NCBI GenBank assembly: GCA_035255485.1 | Contig: DATEZO010000071.1 | Span: forward strand, 1 to 14,020 | Length of the DNA stretch: 14,020 nucleotides | Direction: 5' to 3' | Source of the DNA: DATEZO01 sp035255485 | Lineage (GTDB): Bacteria > Pseudomonadota > Gammaproteobacteria > Burkholderiales > Burkholderiaceae_D | Shown here: piece after piece, positions 6,677 to 13,936 of the stretch | Position numbering within the stretch: the stretch's first letter is position 1 | How the letters are laid out: each line of letters begins with the position of its first letter | Program-made: the position numbers and the translations under genes | Notes under the pieces: model-generated | The model's input: the letters and a program-made list of their open reading frames with translations, nothing else | Database searches by the model: none | Told to the model about the DNA's origin: nothing

Positions 6677-8143
6677 TTATTTCTTATCGCCATTCTTTTC
6701 GTTCGGCGTCTTGTCATTAATGGTCGGCTCCTTTTTGCTTTCGATTTTTGCTTTTGCGATTTGAACCGGCTTGCCCTTCAGGTAGTTGATCGCCTGCGCC
6801 AGCTGGAAATCGTCCTTGCTGCCCATTTCGAGCGGCTTGCGTTTTTTCTCCAGTGCGGCAAGGCGCTGTTCTTCTTCCAGTTCATCAACCTTGGCCGCGG
6901 CGGGCGTATCTGCCTTGTCCTTGTCGTTGGAAAGATGTTTTTGCAAATCCGCTTCGCGCAGGCGGAAACTGTTCAGGCCGTCGCCGTCCGGCGTCTCGTC
7001 GACCATCATGTCCGGCACGATGCCCTTGGCCTGGATCGAGCGGCCGTTCGGTGTGTAATAACGCGCAGTCGTCAGCTTGACTGCGGTGTCGGCGGAGAGC
7101 TGGCGAATGGTTTGCACCGATCCTTTGCCAAAGGTCTGCGAGCCCATGATAGTGGCGCGCTTGTAGTCCTGCAACGCGCCGGCGACGATTTCGGACGCCG
7201 ATGCGGAGCCGGTGTTGACCAGCACCACCATTGGCACTTTCTTTACCGCTTCCGGCAGCTTCGCCAGCGGATCGCCGTTGGCGCGCGAGGCGTAGAATTC
7301 GCGGCGCGCATAGAACGTGGCCTTGGAATCCGGCAACTGGCCGTTGGTCGATACCACCACCGCATCCTTCGGCAGGAATGCCGCCGATACGCCGATCGCG
7401 CCTGGCAGCACGCCACCCGGATCGTTGCGCAAATCCAGCACCAAACCTTTCAAGTGCGGGTCCTGCGCATAGATCGAGGTGATTTTTTTCGCCATATCCT
7501 CAACGGTCGGTTCCTGGAACTGCGATACGCGTACCCATGCATAACCCGGCTCGACAACTTTCGACTTCACGCTCTGCACCCGGATTTCCTGGCGCACGAT
7601 AGTCGTGATGATCGGCTTGTCCTCATCCTTGCGGGCGATGGTCAGCGTGATCTTGGTGCCTGGCTCGCCGCGCATTTTCTTGACCGCTTCATCCAGCGTC
7701 ATGCCCTTGACTGGCGTGCTATCGAGACGAGTGATCAGATCGCCCGCCTTCAGCCCGGCTTTGTAGGCGGGCGAGTCCTCGATCGGCGAGATGACCTTTA
7801 CATAACCGTCTTCCATGCCGACTTCAATGCCGAGCCCGACGAACTTGCCCTGGGTGCCTTCGCGCAGTTCCTTGAACGCCTTTTTGTCCAGGTAGGCGGA
7901 ATGCGGGTCAAGCGATGCCACCATGCCGGAAATCGCCTCGGTCAGGAGCTTCTTGTCTTCCACTGATTCAACATAGTCGGACTTGATCAACCCGAATACA
8001 TCGGCCAGTTGCCGCAATTCTTCCACCGGCAGCGGCGAACCGGCGGCGTTTTTTTGCGCCAGCGCCTCGAACTGCATCGATGCCGCCACGCCTGCAACCA
8101 TACCCAAACCAATAAGTCCGATATTTTTCAGTCTGCTGCCCAT
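6677..8143 (-). CDS. ctpA: Carboxyl-terminal processing protease CtpA (S41)
   Basis: A 488-residue serine protease of the S41A (Prc/CtpA) family, exported or anchored by an N-terminal hydrophobic segment (8-22, possible cleavage near ALAQ at 27-30). A PDZ domain spans about 97-170 (GLGIEV; DSPAYKAGLKAGDLI). The protease core has GSASASE with the nucleophile Ser315, TFGKGSVQT with the general base Lys340 25 residues later, and Gln344: the standard Ser-Lys-Gln arrangement. The last 90 residues are charged and Lys/Glu-rich, probably partly coiled and flexible. CtpA proteins trim or degrade periplasmic proteins; in Pseudomonas aeruginosa CtpA degrades peptidoglycan hydrolases with an adaptor. The ATG is three bases after the envC stop, and its AGGTGA ribosome site overlaps that stop, so translation is coupled. 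It is the last gene before a strong terminator. Confidence 0.95.
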   Translation of the reverse strand: MGSRLKNIGLIGLGMVAGVAASMQFEALAQKNAAGSPLPVEELRQLADVFGLIKSDYVESVEDKKLLTEAISGMVASLDPHSAYLDKKAFKELREGTQGKFVGLGIEVGMEDGYVKVISPIEDSPAYKAGLKAGDLITRLDSTPVKGMTLDEAVKKMRGEPGTKITLTIARKDEDKPIITTIVRQEIRVQSVKSKVVEPGYAWVRVSQFQEPTVEDMAKKITSIYAQDPHLKGLVLDLRNDPGGVLPGAIGVSAAFLPKDAVVVSTNGQLPDSKATFYARREFYASRANGDPLAKLPEAVKKVPMVVLVNTGSASASEIVAGALQDYKRATIMGSQTFGKGSVQTIRQLSADTAVKLTTARYYTPNGRSIQAKGIVPDMMVDETPDGDGLNSFRLREADLQKHLSNDKDKADTPAAAKVDELEEEQRLAALEKKRKPLEMGSKDDFQLAQAINYLKGKPVQIAKAKIESKKEPTINDKTPNEKNGDKK

Positions 8144-8146
8144 GTT

Positions 8147-9580
8147 TCACCTAAGAGTTACCCAATCAAGGGGGTCAATTGCACGGCCCTGGTGCCGTAT
8201 TTCAAAGTATAAACCTGATTGTTCGTTGCCGCCGCTATTGCCTGCGCTGGCAATCACATCGCCGGTCCTGATCGTGTCGCCGGCCCGTTTCAGCACAGAC
8301 TGGTTGTTACCGTAAATGGTCATGTACTGATTGCCATGATCGACGATGACCAGGTTGCCGAAGCCGCGCAGCCAATCCGCAAAAACCACCCGTCCACCAG
8401 CGACAGCCCTCACTTCGGCGCCTTCGGCGGCGCGGATGAACAAGCCTTTCCAGGTCGGGCCGTCGCCGCGCTTGCCGCCGAACCTGGCAAGCAGTTCTCC
8501 CCTGACCGGCAAACGCAACTGTCCGCGCAACGCATTGAAAGCGCGAGGAAAGACACCGTCTTGGACGCCAGGTTCCGGCACGAGTTCATTGCGGGCAAGG
8601 GTTTTTGCCGGTGCTGCGTCATCGTCAATCTGGCCTGGATGCGTAATTTTGCCTTTCAGGCCATTCCTGGCTTGCGCCGCACGGCGTTTTTCTTGCTCCT
8701 TTTGCGCGCGCGCCTGTTGTTCCTGACGGCGTTGTTCCTGTGCGGCCGCTTCCGCCTTTTGCTGTTCTTTGATTAATTCCGATAATTTTTCCACCAGCCC
8801 GGCAAGGCGCTGCTCATTGCGCTCGATATTGCCGGCTTCCTTGCGCTGGCTCGCGAGTTTGCTGGAAAGCTGCGCCAGCAGCGTGGCGCGCTGGCCTTTT
8901 TCCTTTTCAAGTACCGATTTCTGTTCGCGCGCTTCCAGTGCGATTTCGTCCAGTTCGTCCTTGGCGTTCTGCATTGCTGCCTTGTTGGCTTCGACAGCCT
9001 CCAGGTTTGCGCGCAGCGATGCCAGCAGCCTGGCCTGTGCTTGCGAAACATAACCCATGTATTGCAGATCGCGGTTGATGCGGTTCGGATTGTCGCCCGA
9101 CAGTAAAAGCTTGATGCGGTCTTCGTTGCCGGAGATGTACTGTTCGCGTAGCAAGCTCGCCAGGCGCTTTTGCTGCGTATCGATGATTTTGCTCAGTTCG
9201 GCATGTTCTTTCACCAGGCGTTCAAGCTCGGCTTCAGTGCGCGCCTGATCCTTGTCCAATTCGTACAGCGCGCGATTGGCTTCGGAAATCGCTGCTTCGG
9301 ATTGTGCCAGTGCATCCGCGGCACTGCTCTTGGCGCTTTCAGTGCGGTCGATGTCGCGCTTGAGGCCGGCGAGTTTTTGCTGCAGATCCGAACGCTCGCC
9401 TTCAGCAGCGCGCTTCTGTTTTACGCGCTCCGTGAGTCTGGCGGCGTCGGTGTGCGGCGGCATGCCGCACAACAGAATCGCCATGCCGGCGGCAGCAAGC
9501 CATTTCGATTGCAGGAGCTGCAGGGAAAACGCACGGACGGTAAGCCGCCTGGTGCAAACGGGAGGATGAAATGGCGGCAT
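8147..9580 (-). CDS. envC: Murein hydrolase activator EnvC (degenerate LytM/M23)
   Basis: A 477-residue periplasmic protein. The N-terminus has a basic stretch, a hydrophobic segment (about 27-39) and a likely cleavage near residues 45-48, giving an unusually long signal region if the ATG at 9580 is right. A long coiled coil (about 50-300, rich in Glu/Gln/Lys/Arg/Ala) is followed by a linker and a C-terminal LytM domain (about 352-477). The LytM zinc ligands are replaced: WKGLFIR (377-383) stands where HxxxD would be, and SGLYFEIRHQG (455-465) where HxH would be. E. coli EnvC is degenerate in the same way (WKGMVI, SLYFEIRRQG), so this should activate AmiA/AmiB-type amidases at the division site rather than cut murein itself. 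It starts nine bases after gpmA and ends three bases before ctpA. A later in-frame ATG at residue 33 is a less likely start. Confidence 0.93.
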   Translation of the reverse strand: MPPFHPPVCTRRLTVRAFSLQLLQSKWLAAAGMAILLCGMPPHTDAARLTERVKQKRAAEGERSDLQQKLAGLKRDIDRTESAKSSAADALAQSEAAISEANRALYELDKDQARTEAELERLVKEHAELSKIIDTQQKRLASLLREQYISGNEDRIKLLLSGDNPNRINRDLQYMGYVSQAQARLLASLRANLEAVEANKAAMQNAKDELDEIALEAREQKSVLEKEKGQRATLLAQLSSKLASQRKEAGNIERNEQRLAGLVEKLSELIKEQQKAEAAAQEQRRQEQQARAQKEQEKRRAAQARNGLKGKITHPGQIDDDAAPAKTLARNELVPEPGVQDGVFPRAFNALRGQLRLPVRGELLARFGGKRGDGPTWKGLFIRAAEGAEVRAVAGGRVVFADWLRGFGNLVIVDHGNQYMTIYGNNQSVLKRAGDTIRTGDVIASAGNSGGNEQSGLYFEIRHQGRAIDPLDWVTLR

Positions 9581-9589
9581 CTGCGAATG

Positions 9590-10336
9590 CTACTTCGCTT
9601 TTCCCTGGCTGGCGACCGCTTTCATCGCAGCTTCGATCGCTGCGTTGTCGCCAAGATAATAGCTTTTGATCGGTTTCAGGTCCGCATCGAGTTCGTACAC
9701 CAGCGGCTGGCCGTTTGGAATATTGAGGCCGACAATATCCGCATCGCTGATGCCGTCGAGCGACTTGATCAGGGCGCGCAGGCTGTTGCCGTGCGCTGAA
9801 ATGAGGATGCGCTTGCCGGCGCGGATTGCCGGCGCGATGGATTCGTCCCACACGGGCATCACGCGCGCCACGGTGTCTTTCAGGCATTCGGTCAGTGGAA
9901 TTTCCTCGCGCTTGAGGCGGGCGTAGCGCGGATCATGGTACGACGTGCGCGGATCGTTCGATTCCAGCGGATTGGGCGGCGTGTCGTAGCTGCGGCGCCA
10001 GATCAGCACCTGCTCGTCGCCGTACTTGGCGGCGGTTTCCGCCTTGTTCAGGCCTTGCAACGCGCCGTAGTGGCGCTCGTTCAGGCGCCAGCTGTGCACT
10101 ACCGGCAACCACATCAGGTCCATTTCATCCAGCGTGCCCCACAGCGTGCGAATGGCGCGTTTCAGCACCGATGTATAGGCCAGGTCGAAGGTAAAGCCCG
10201 CCTCCTTCAGGAGCTTGCCGGCCATCGCGGCTTCGGCCACGCCTTTTTCGGTCAGGTCCACATCGGTCCAGCCGGTAAAACGGTTATCGAGATTCCACGT
10301 GGATTCGCCATGGCGCATCAAAACAATTTTATACAT
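9590..10336 (-). CDS. gpmA: 2,3-bisphosphoglycerate-dependent phosphoglycerate mutase
   Basis: A 248-residue cytosolic glycolytic enzyme interconverting 3- and 2-phosphoglycerate through a phosphohistidine. The signature LMRHGES gives the phospho-His9 and Arg8. Arg60, Glu87 in RLNERHYGALQG (84-95) and the second active-site His182 in SAHGNSLRAL are all present. The length matches E. coli GpmA (250), including the insert that separates dPGM from shorter phosphatase relatives. The ATG at 10336 is chosen because the protein family begins MYKIVLMRHG; no clear Shine-Dalgarno is visible. It is first in an operon with envC and ctpA. In E. coli the equivalent position next to envC is held by the unrelated cofactor-independent gpmM, so this is a functional substitution. 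Confidence 0.97.
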   Translation of the reverse strand: MYKIVLMRHGESTWNLDNRFTGWTDVDLTEKGVAEAAMAGKLLKEAGFTFDLAYTSVLKRAIRTLWGTLDEMDLMWLPVVHSWRLNERHYGALQGLNKAETAAKYGDEQVLIWRRSYDTPPNPLESNDPRTSYHDPRYARLKREEIPLTECLKDTVARVMPVWDESIAPAIRAGKRILISAHGNSLRALIKSLDGISDADIVGLNIPNGQPLVYELDADLKPIKSYYLGDNAAIEAAMKAVASQGKAK

Positions 10337-10380
10337 AGTTAAGAGAAATGGAAAAATAGGAAGGTTGAAAGATCCGGGAT

Positions 10381-10410
10381 TTGAATGAGTTTCGCCATCT
10401 ATTTTATAAT
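10381..10410 (+). promoter_or_regulatory. Sigma70-type promoter for the rhodanese-grxC operon
   Basis: TTGAAT (10381-10386) and a perfect TATAAT (10405-10410) are separated by 18 bases. This predicts a transcript start near 10417 and a leader of about 60 bases before the GTG at 10479. The leader would contain the 10-bp inverted repeat at 10422-10453. Confidence 0.65.
10403..10408 (-). promoter_or_regulatory. Possible -10 for gpmA overlapping the divergent -10
   Basis: The minus strand reads TATAAA within TTATAAAATAG, sharing bases with the plus-strand TATAAT. The -35 region (CGAGAC at 17 bases) is poor and falls in the inverted repeat. If used, the leader to the gpmA ATG at 10336 would be about 60 bases. 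Confidence 0.3.
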
Positions 10411-10421
10411 GCAGGGATTGC

Positions 10422-10453
10422 TCGCGTCTCGATTCACGATGTGCGAGACGCGA
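10422..10453. repeat. 10-bp perfect inverted repeat in the divergent promoter region
   Basis: TCGCGTCTCG (10422-10431) and CGAGACGCGA (10444-10453) flank a 12-base spacer. It follows the plus-strand -10 directly and is upstream of the possible minus-strand -10. It could be an RNA hairpin in the rhodanese leader or a dyad operator for both operons. No T-run follows on either strand, so a terminator is unlikely. Confidence 0.7.
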
Positions 10454-10478
10454 AGGATCGACTAACCATTGGAATAAC

Positions 10479-10877
10479 GTGAAATTTTTTATTGATAATC
10501 TCTGGCTGTTTGGACTGGCATTGGTATCGGGCGGCGCCTTGCTATGGCCCATGCTGCAACAACGCGGTGCAAAGATTTCCATCTTGCAGGCAACGCAATT
10601 GCTCAATAAGGGCAAGGCAATGATCGTCGATGTGCGCGAACCTGCCGAATTCGCGGCCGGACACATGCGCGACGCAAAGAGCATACCGCTGAAAGAATTG
10701 CCGCAGCGGCTTGCCGAACTGGACAAGATGAAGTCGAAAGCGGTCGTGGTGGTCTGCCATTCGGGTGCGCGCTCGTCCAGTGCGCTGGCGCAATTCAAGC
10801 GCGCCGGCTACGAGGCATATAGCTTGACGGGCGGCATGGCAGCATGGCAGGCGCAGGGATTGCCGACGATCAAGTAA
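10479..10877 (+). CDS. Membrane-anchored rhodanese-like sulfurtransferase (YibN-like)
   Basis: A 132-residue protein with one N-terminal membrane segment (about 5-25) and a single rhodanese domain (about 33-130). The active loop is CHSGARS with Cys93 as persulfide carrier and Arg98 closing the loop; Asp51-Val-Arg-Glu (DVREPAEF) and the GGMAAWQAQGLP ending are typical. It would transfer sulfane sulfur or act in a redox role at the cytoplasmic face. The start is a GTG at 10479 with GGAA a few bases upstream; no ATG gives a complete membrane segment. It lies 11 bases ahead of grxC in the same order as E. coli yibN-grxC-secB-gpsA. The natural acceptor is unknown. Confidence 0.9.
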   Translation: MKFFIDNLWLFGLALVSGGALLWPMLQQRGAKISILQATQLLNKGKAMIVDVREPAEFAAGHMRDAKSIPLKELPQRLAELDKMKSKAVVVVCHSGARSSSALAQFKRAGYEAYSLTGGMAAWQAQGLPTIK

Positions 10878-10888
10878 AGGAGAACAGC

Positions 10889-11152
10889 ATGGCTGCACAC
10901 GTTGTAATGTATAGCACCGGCGTTTGCCCGTATTGCGTCATGGCGGAGCGCCTTTTGCAATCCAAGGGCGTTGAAGGCATCGAAAAAATCCGGGTGGACC
11001 TGGAGCCCGAACAGCGGATTGCCATGATGCAAAAAACCGGCCGCCGGACGGTGCCGCAGATTTATATCGGCGATACGCACGTGGGCGGTTTCGATGACCT
11101 TAGCGCACTCGACCGGAACGGCAAGCTCGACGAATTGTTGCAGGCCGCGTAA
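10889..11152 (+). CDS. grxC: Glutaredoxin 3
   Basis: An 87-residue cytosolic dithiol glutaredoxin that reduces disulfides and mixed glutathione disulfides using glutathione. The redox motif CPYC is at residues 13-16, the cis-proline motif TVPQ at 54-57 and the glutathione-binding GGFDD at 66-70. The length is standard. The ATG at 10889 is preferred over an in-frame one at 10844 (inside the rhodanese gene) because a strong AAAGGAG lies seven bases or so upstream, overlapping the rhodanese stop, and the glutaredoxin fold starts here. It is the second gene of the operon. Confidence 0.97.
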   Translation: MAAHVVMYSTGVCPYCVMAERLLQSKGVEGIEKIRVDLEPEQRIAMMQKTGRRTVPQIYIGDTHVGGFDDLSALDRNGKLDELLQAA

Positions 11153-11238
11153 GCATTGCGCATCATATTGGTTTAATTTCTGAAATTCAAAAGTACGGCT
11201 TTGTCGCCGCCTTATTCTTCTCTCAATGAAAGTGCTTC

Positions 11239-11736
11239 ATGTCCGACGAAAACCAGCAACCCGTATTCCAAATCCAGCGCGTGTACCTGAAGGATATGTC
11301 GCTGGAACAACCGAATTCTCCGGCGATTTTCCTGGAACAGGAAGCGCCCGCCATTGAAGTATCGGTCGATGTCGGCGCCGAAATGCTGGCGGAAGGCATT
11401 TTTGAATCGACTGTCACGATCACGGTCACCGCGAAAATCAAGGACAAGATCGCTTTTCTGGTGGAAGGCAAGCAGGCGGGCATTTTCGAAGCCCGCAATA
11501 TCCCTGACGAACAACTCGATCCGCTGCTCGGCATCGGCTGTCCGAATATCCTCTACCCTTACTTGCGCGCGAATATCGCCGACGCCGTCACGCGCGCCGG
11601 CTTTCCGCCGGTGCACCTGGCCGAAATCAATTTCGAAGTGTTCTATCAACAGCGCCTCCAGGCCATGCAGGAACAACAACAGCAGCAAGGCAGCCCCGGC
11701 ATCGTGATGCCCGATGGCACGGCCGCCAGGCACTAG
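11239..11736 (+). CDS. secB: Protein-export chaperone SecB
   Basis: A 165-residue cytosolic chaperone that works as a tetramer, holds precursors unfolded and delivers them to SecA. The protein shows the family N-terminus FQIQRVYLKDMSLE (10-23), the FLEQ segment, and the conserved central-to-C-terminal run GIGCPNILYPYLR and GFPPVHLAEINF. A Gln-rich stretch (QEQQQQQ) precedes the tail GIVMPDG, the acidic/hydrophobic end that contacts SecA in many homologues. It follows grxC by 86 bases; that gap is AT-rich, with a small AATTTC-T-GAAATT palindrome, and could hold a secondary promoter, but none is clear. The start is the family-typical MSDENQQP, with only a modest GAAAG upstream. Confidence 0.97.
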   Translation: MSDENQQPVFQIQRVYLKDMSLEQPNSPAIFLEQEAPAIEVSVDVGAEMLAEGIFESTVTITVTAKIKDKIAFLVEGKQAGIFEARNIPDEQLDPLLGIGCPNILYPYLRANIADAVTRAGFPPVHLAEINFEVFYQQRLQAMQEQQQQQGSPGIVMPDGTAARH

Positions 11737-11750
11737 GCCCGAATCCAACG

Positions 11751-11793
11751 CGCGCATCCGATCCGGCTGGCAGTATGCCGCATGGGATGCGCG
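11751..11793. repeat. 9-bp inverted repeat between secB and the SH3-domain gene
   Basis: CGCGCATCC (11751-11759) and GGATGCGCG (11785-11793) are perfect complements around a 25-base loop. A competing 6-bp pair, ATGCCG (11775-11780) with CGGCAT (11803-11808), overlaps it. No T-run follows, so this is not an intrinsic terminator; read-through to the next gene remains plausible. Confidence 0.45.
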
Positions 11794-11829
11794 TCCCGTT
11801 TACGGCATGCTATTTCAATGGAGCGCCTG

Positions 11830-12279
11830 ATGAAATCCGTTCGCCTGCCTGTATTGATTGCCGTCCTGCTTTCGCTGGCTGCAAGTGCCGCTCACGCGTT
11901 TGAATTCAAATCGGTCGGTGCCAATCCCGCAATCATGTATGACGCGCCATCCGAGCGCGGCCGCAAGGTATTTATTGCGCCGCGCGGCATGCCGGTCGAA
12001 ATCGTCCTGACGTATGGCGACTGGAGCAAGGTGCGCGACGTTGCCGGCGATTTGCTGTGGGTTGAATCAAAAGCGCTCGTATCCAGGCGTATGGTGGTCG
12101 TAAAGGCGGGGAATGCAAAAATCCGTGCCGCAGCCGACGACAATGCGCCGGTCGTATTTACCGCCGACCGCAGCATCCTCCTTGACATGCTGGAGCCTGC
12201 GGCATCCGGTTGGGTGAAAGTCCGGCACCGTGACGGCCAGAGCGGCTACGCCAAGGCTGTCGATGTATGGGGCAAATGA
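11830..12279 (+). CDS. Secreted protein with two SH3b domains
   Basis: A 149-residue exported protein. The signal peptide has a hydrophobic core at about 6-20 and an AHA cleavage site at 21-23. The mature chain looks like two bacterial SH3 (SH3_3/SH3b) repeats: about 26-85, ending GDWSKVRDVAGDLLWVESKAL, and about 88-147, ending SGWVKVRHRDGQSGYAKAVDV. Each has the GxWxKVR...G(x)WV/YA pattern. Such domains often bind peptidoglycan stem peptides or other envelope proteins; no catalytic domain is present. The ATG at 11830 is chosen because GGAG lies six bases upstream and the signal peptide begins there; another ATG at 11818 is less suitable. It sits between secB and gpsA, where E. coli has no gene. 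The specific role is unknown. Confidence 0.85.
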   Translation: MKSVRLPVLIAVLLSLAASAAHAFEFKSVGANPAIMYDAPSERGRKVFIAPRGMPVEIVLTYGDWSKVRDVAGDLLWVESKALVSRRMVVVKAGNAKIRAAADDNAPVVFTADRSILLDMLEPAASGWVKVRHRDGQSGYAKAVDVWGK

Positions 12280-12342
12280 TGGCGTATTGCCGCATCTTGC
12301 ACGCAGCCATGTCCGATTTCCATGCCCGCTGATCCACAACCC

Positions 12343-13350
12343 ATGAATATTGCCGTCCTGGGTGCCGGTGCGTGGGGTACTGCGCTGGCGATTGCGCTTG
12401 CCGACCGGCATCGCGTCATGCTATGGGGACGTGATGCGGCAGCAATGCGCAACGCAACCGACCGGCGCGAAAATATCGCCTACTTGCCCGGGTTTGCGCT
12501 GCCGCAGGGCATTGATATCACCGCTGATTTCGAGGCGACGATTGCTCATGTATCGTCCGATGCCGCAGGACAAGCATTGTTGCTGGTAGCCTCTTCGGTC
12601 GCCGGTCTGAGGCCGCTGGTGCGACGCTTGCGCCCGCATCCGATACCGAACATTGTGTGGCTTTGCAAGGGTTTCGAGGAAGCGACGCGGCTGTTGCCGC
12701 ACCAGATCGTACGCGAGGAGCTGGGCGACGCCATCGATGCCGGCGCATTATCCGGGCCATCGTTTGCGCAAGAAGTCGCCCGCGGCTTGCCATGCGCGCT
12801 GACAATCGCCTCCGACAGCGCGACGTTGCGCGAACGGGTGGTGGGCGCGGTGCATGGACGCACTATTCGGGTATATGCCACCGATGACCTGATCGGGGTC
12901 GAAGCCGGAGGCGCGATCAAGAATATTCTCGCCATCGCCACCGGGGTTGCCGATGGCTTGGGGCTTGGCATGAACGCCCGCGCGGCGCTGATTACGCGCG
13001 GCCTTGCCGAGATCACGAGGCTGGGAGTTGCGCTGGGCGGACGTGCCGAAACCTTCGTCGGGCTGACCGGCATGGGCGACCTGATCCTGACCTGCACCGG
13101 CGACCTGTCGCGCAATCGGCAAGTCGGCCTCGGGCTTGCGCAGGGCAAGAAACTTGAGACGATTGTGGCCGAACTCGGCCATGTTGCGGAAGGCGTGCGT
13201 TGCGCGCAGGCGGTGCGCGCACTGGCGCGCGAGCGCGGCGTCGAGATGCCGATTACCGATGCCGTGGCTGGTGTATTGTTCGACGGCGATTCGCCGCGCG
13301 ATATGGTGACGCGCCTGCTGTCGCGCGATCCGAGAAATGAAGCTGCCTAG
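12343..13350 (+). CDS. gpsA: NAD(P)+ glycerol-3-phosphate dehydrogenase
   Basis: A 335-residue cytosolic enzyme reducing dihydroxyacetone phosphate to sn-glycerol-3-phosphate for phospholipid synthesis. The nucleotide-binding loop GAGAWGTALA is at 7-16, Lys109 lies in LCKGFE, SGPSFAQEVARGLP spans 137-150, the catalytic Lys193 lies in GGAIKNILAIATG, and the substrate-binding NARAALITRGLAE follows at 211-223. The GLTGMGDLILTCTGDLSRNR run and EMPITDAV near the C-terminus are typical. Length agrees with E. coli GpsA (339). I place the start at 12343 (MNIAVLGAG) because the Rossmann fold begins at once; an in-frame ATG at 12322 would add seven residues, and neither has a clear Shine-Dalgarno. It is the last gene of the plus-strand cluster; no canonical terminator is visible in the AT-rich 80 bases that follow. 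Confidence 0.97.
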   Translation: MNIAVLGAGAWGTALAIALADRHRVMLWGRDAAAMRNATDRRENIAYLPGFALPQGIDITADFEATIAHVSSDAAGQALLLVASSVAGLRPLVRRLRPHPIPNIVWLCKGFEEATRLLPHQIVREELGDAIDAGALSGPSFAQEVARGLPCALTIASDSATLRERVVGAVHGRTIRVYATDDLIGVEAGGAIKNILAIATGVADGLGLGMNARAALITRGLAEITRLGVALGGRAETFVGLTGMGDLILTCTGDLSRNRQVGLGLAQGKKLETIVAELGHVAEGVRCAQAVRALARERGVEMPITDAVAGVLFDGDSPRDMVTRLLSRDPRNEAA

Positions 13351-13554
13351 AGGATAATCCCGTGTAATAGTGGGAGTATAGGCAAAAATAGTGCAATATG
13401 CGTAATGAAAATGAGGCTATTCAAAAATACAGGGCCTTGTATATAAATTGACCAGTATGCCGTTCCAGCACGGCAAACGGTCCGGAAACGCGCCTTTTCT
13501 TCACGCTGTGCACCGCCTCGCGACGGTGTGCTGCATGCTGTCGCTGGCTTCACT

Positions 13555-13567
13555 GCCGCGTGGCGGC
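13555..13567 (-). other. Short GC hairpin after the cupin gene
   Basis: GCCGC and GCGGC with a 3-base loop lie five bases beyond the cupin stop codon. The stem is only 5 bp and has no T-run, so it is a weak candidate 3'-end structure. The rest of the 222-base gap (13351-13572) between the convergent gpsA and cupin genes is AT-rich to about 13450, then GC-rich, with no gene I can support. Confidence 0.25.
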
Positions 13568-13572
13568 GGTTT

Positions 13573-13923
13573 TCATGTGCCGACCTTTGCGTCTTCATGC
13601 ATCAGGGTGATGGTAATCAATAACGATGCGTTGTCGATCGCATGTATTTCATACGGCACATTGCCCGCCAGTCGCATCAGATGACCCGCTTGCAAAACCT
13701 GGGTGCGCGCGTGAGCCCGCAATTCAACGGCGCCTTCCAAGCATTGAATGGTCATTTCTCCTGATACTTGATGTTCGGGTACGGTTTTTCCTGTCGGCAG
13801 CACCAGTCGCAGCACTTCCAGTTGCGACGATTTGAATAGCGCCGTTGAAATGGATTCAGTCAGTTTGCTGCCAAGCGGCCGAATATCGATTACTTCTCCA
13901 GATGCGGCATGATCTATGGCCAT
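13573..13923 (-). CDS. Small cupin-fold protein, degenerate metal site
   Basis: A 116-residue single-domain protein with the shape of a small cupin. The first motif region GKTVPEHQVSGEMTIQCLEG (45-64) follows G-x5-H-x-H-x2-E-x7-G, but the second His is replaced (His51, Gln52, Val53), with Glu56 kept. The second motif region LMRLAGNVPYEIHAIDN (82-98) has Tyr91 where the usual His stands after PxGxx. Only part of the metal-binding set remains, so it may be a sensor or binding protein rather than an enzyme. There is no signal peptide, so it is cytosolic. The ATG at 13923 is chosen because GGAAGGAAAGCG sits immediately upstream. It is transcribed toward gpsA. The ligand is unknown. Confidence 0.75.
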   Translation of the reverse strand: MAIDHAASGEVIDIRPLGSKLTESISTALFKSSQLEVLRLVLPTGKTVPEHQVSGEMTIQCLEGAVELRAHARTQVLQAGHLMRLAGNVPYEIHAIDNASLLITITLMHEDAKVGT

Positions 13924-13936
13924 ATCGCTTTCCTTC

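Noticed and set aside
8670..8790. Repetitive-looking stretch suggesting a tandem repeat
   Set aside because: It encodes the Glu/Gln/Lys/Arg/Ala-rich coiled coil of EnvC; the low complexity is explained by the protein.
11153..11238. Separate promoter for secB
   Set aside because: The gap is AT-rich and contains TTTAAT, but no -35 at a suitable distance could be found, so I did not list it.
13351..13450. AT-rich segment after gpsA as a possible terminator, small RNA or transferred DNA
   Set aside because: No stem with a T-run, no promoter-terminator pair and no gene is visible; it looks like ordinary intergenic DNA between convergent genes.
13448..13684. Plus-strand open frame of 78 codons across the gpsA-cupin gap
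   Set aside because: It runs into the cupin gene on the opposite strand, has no ribosome site or recognisable fold, and its composition fits a chance frame.
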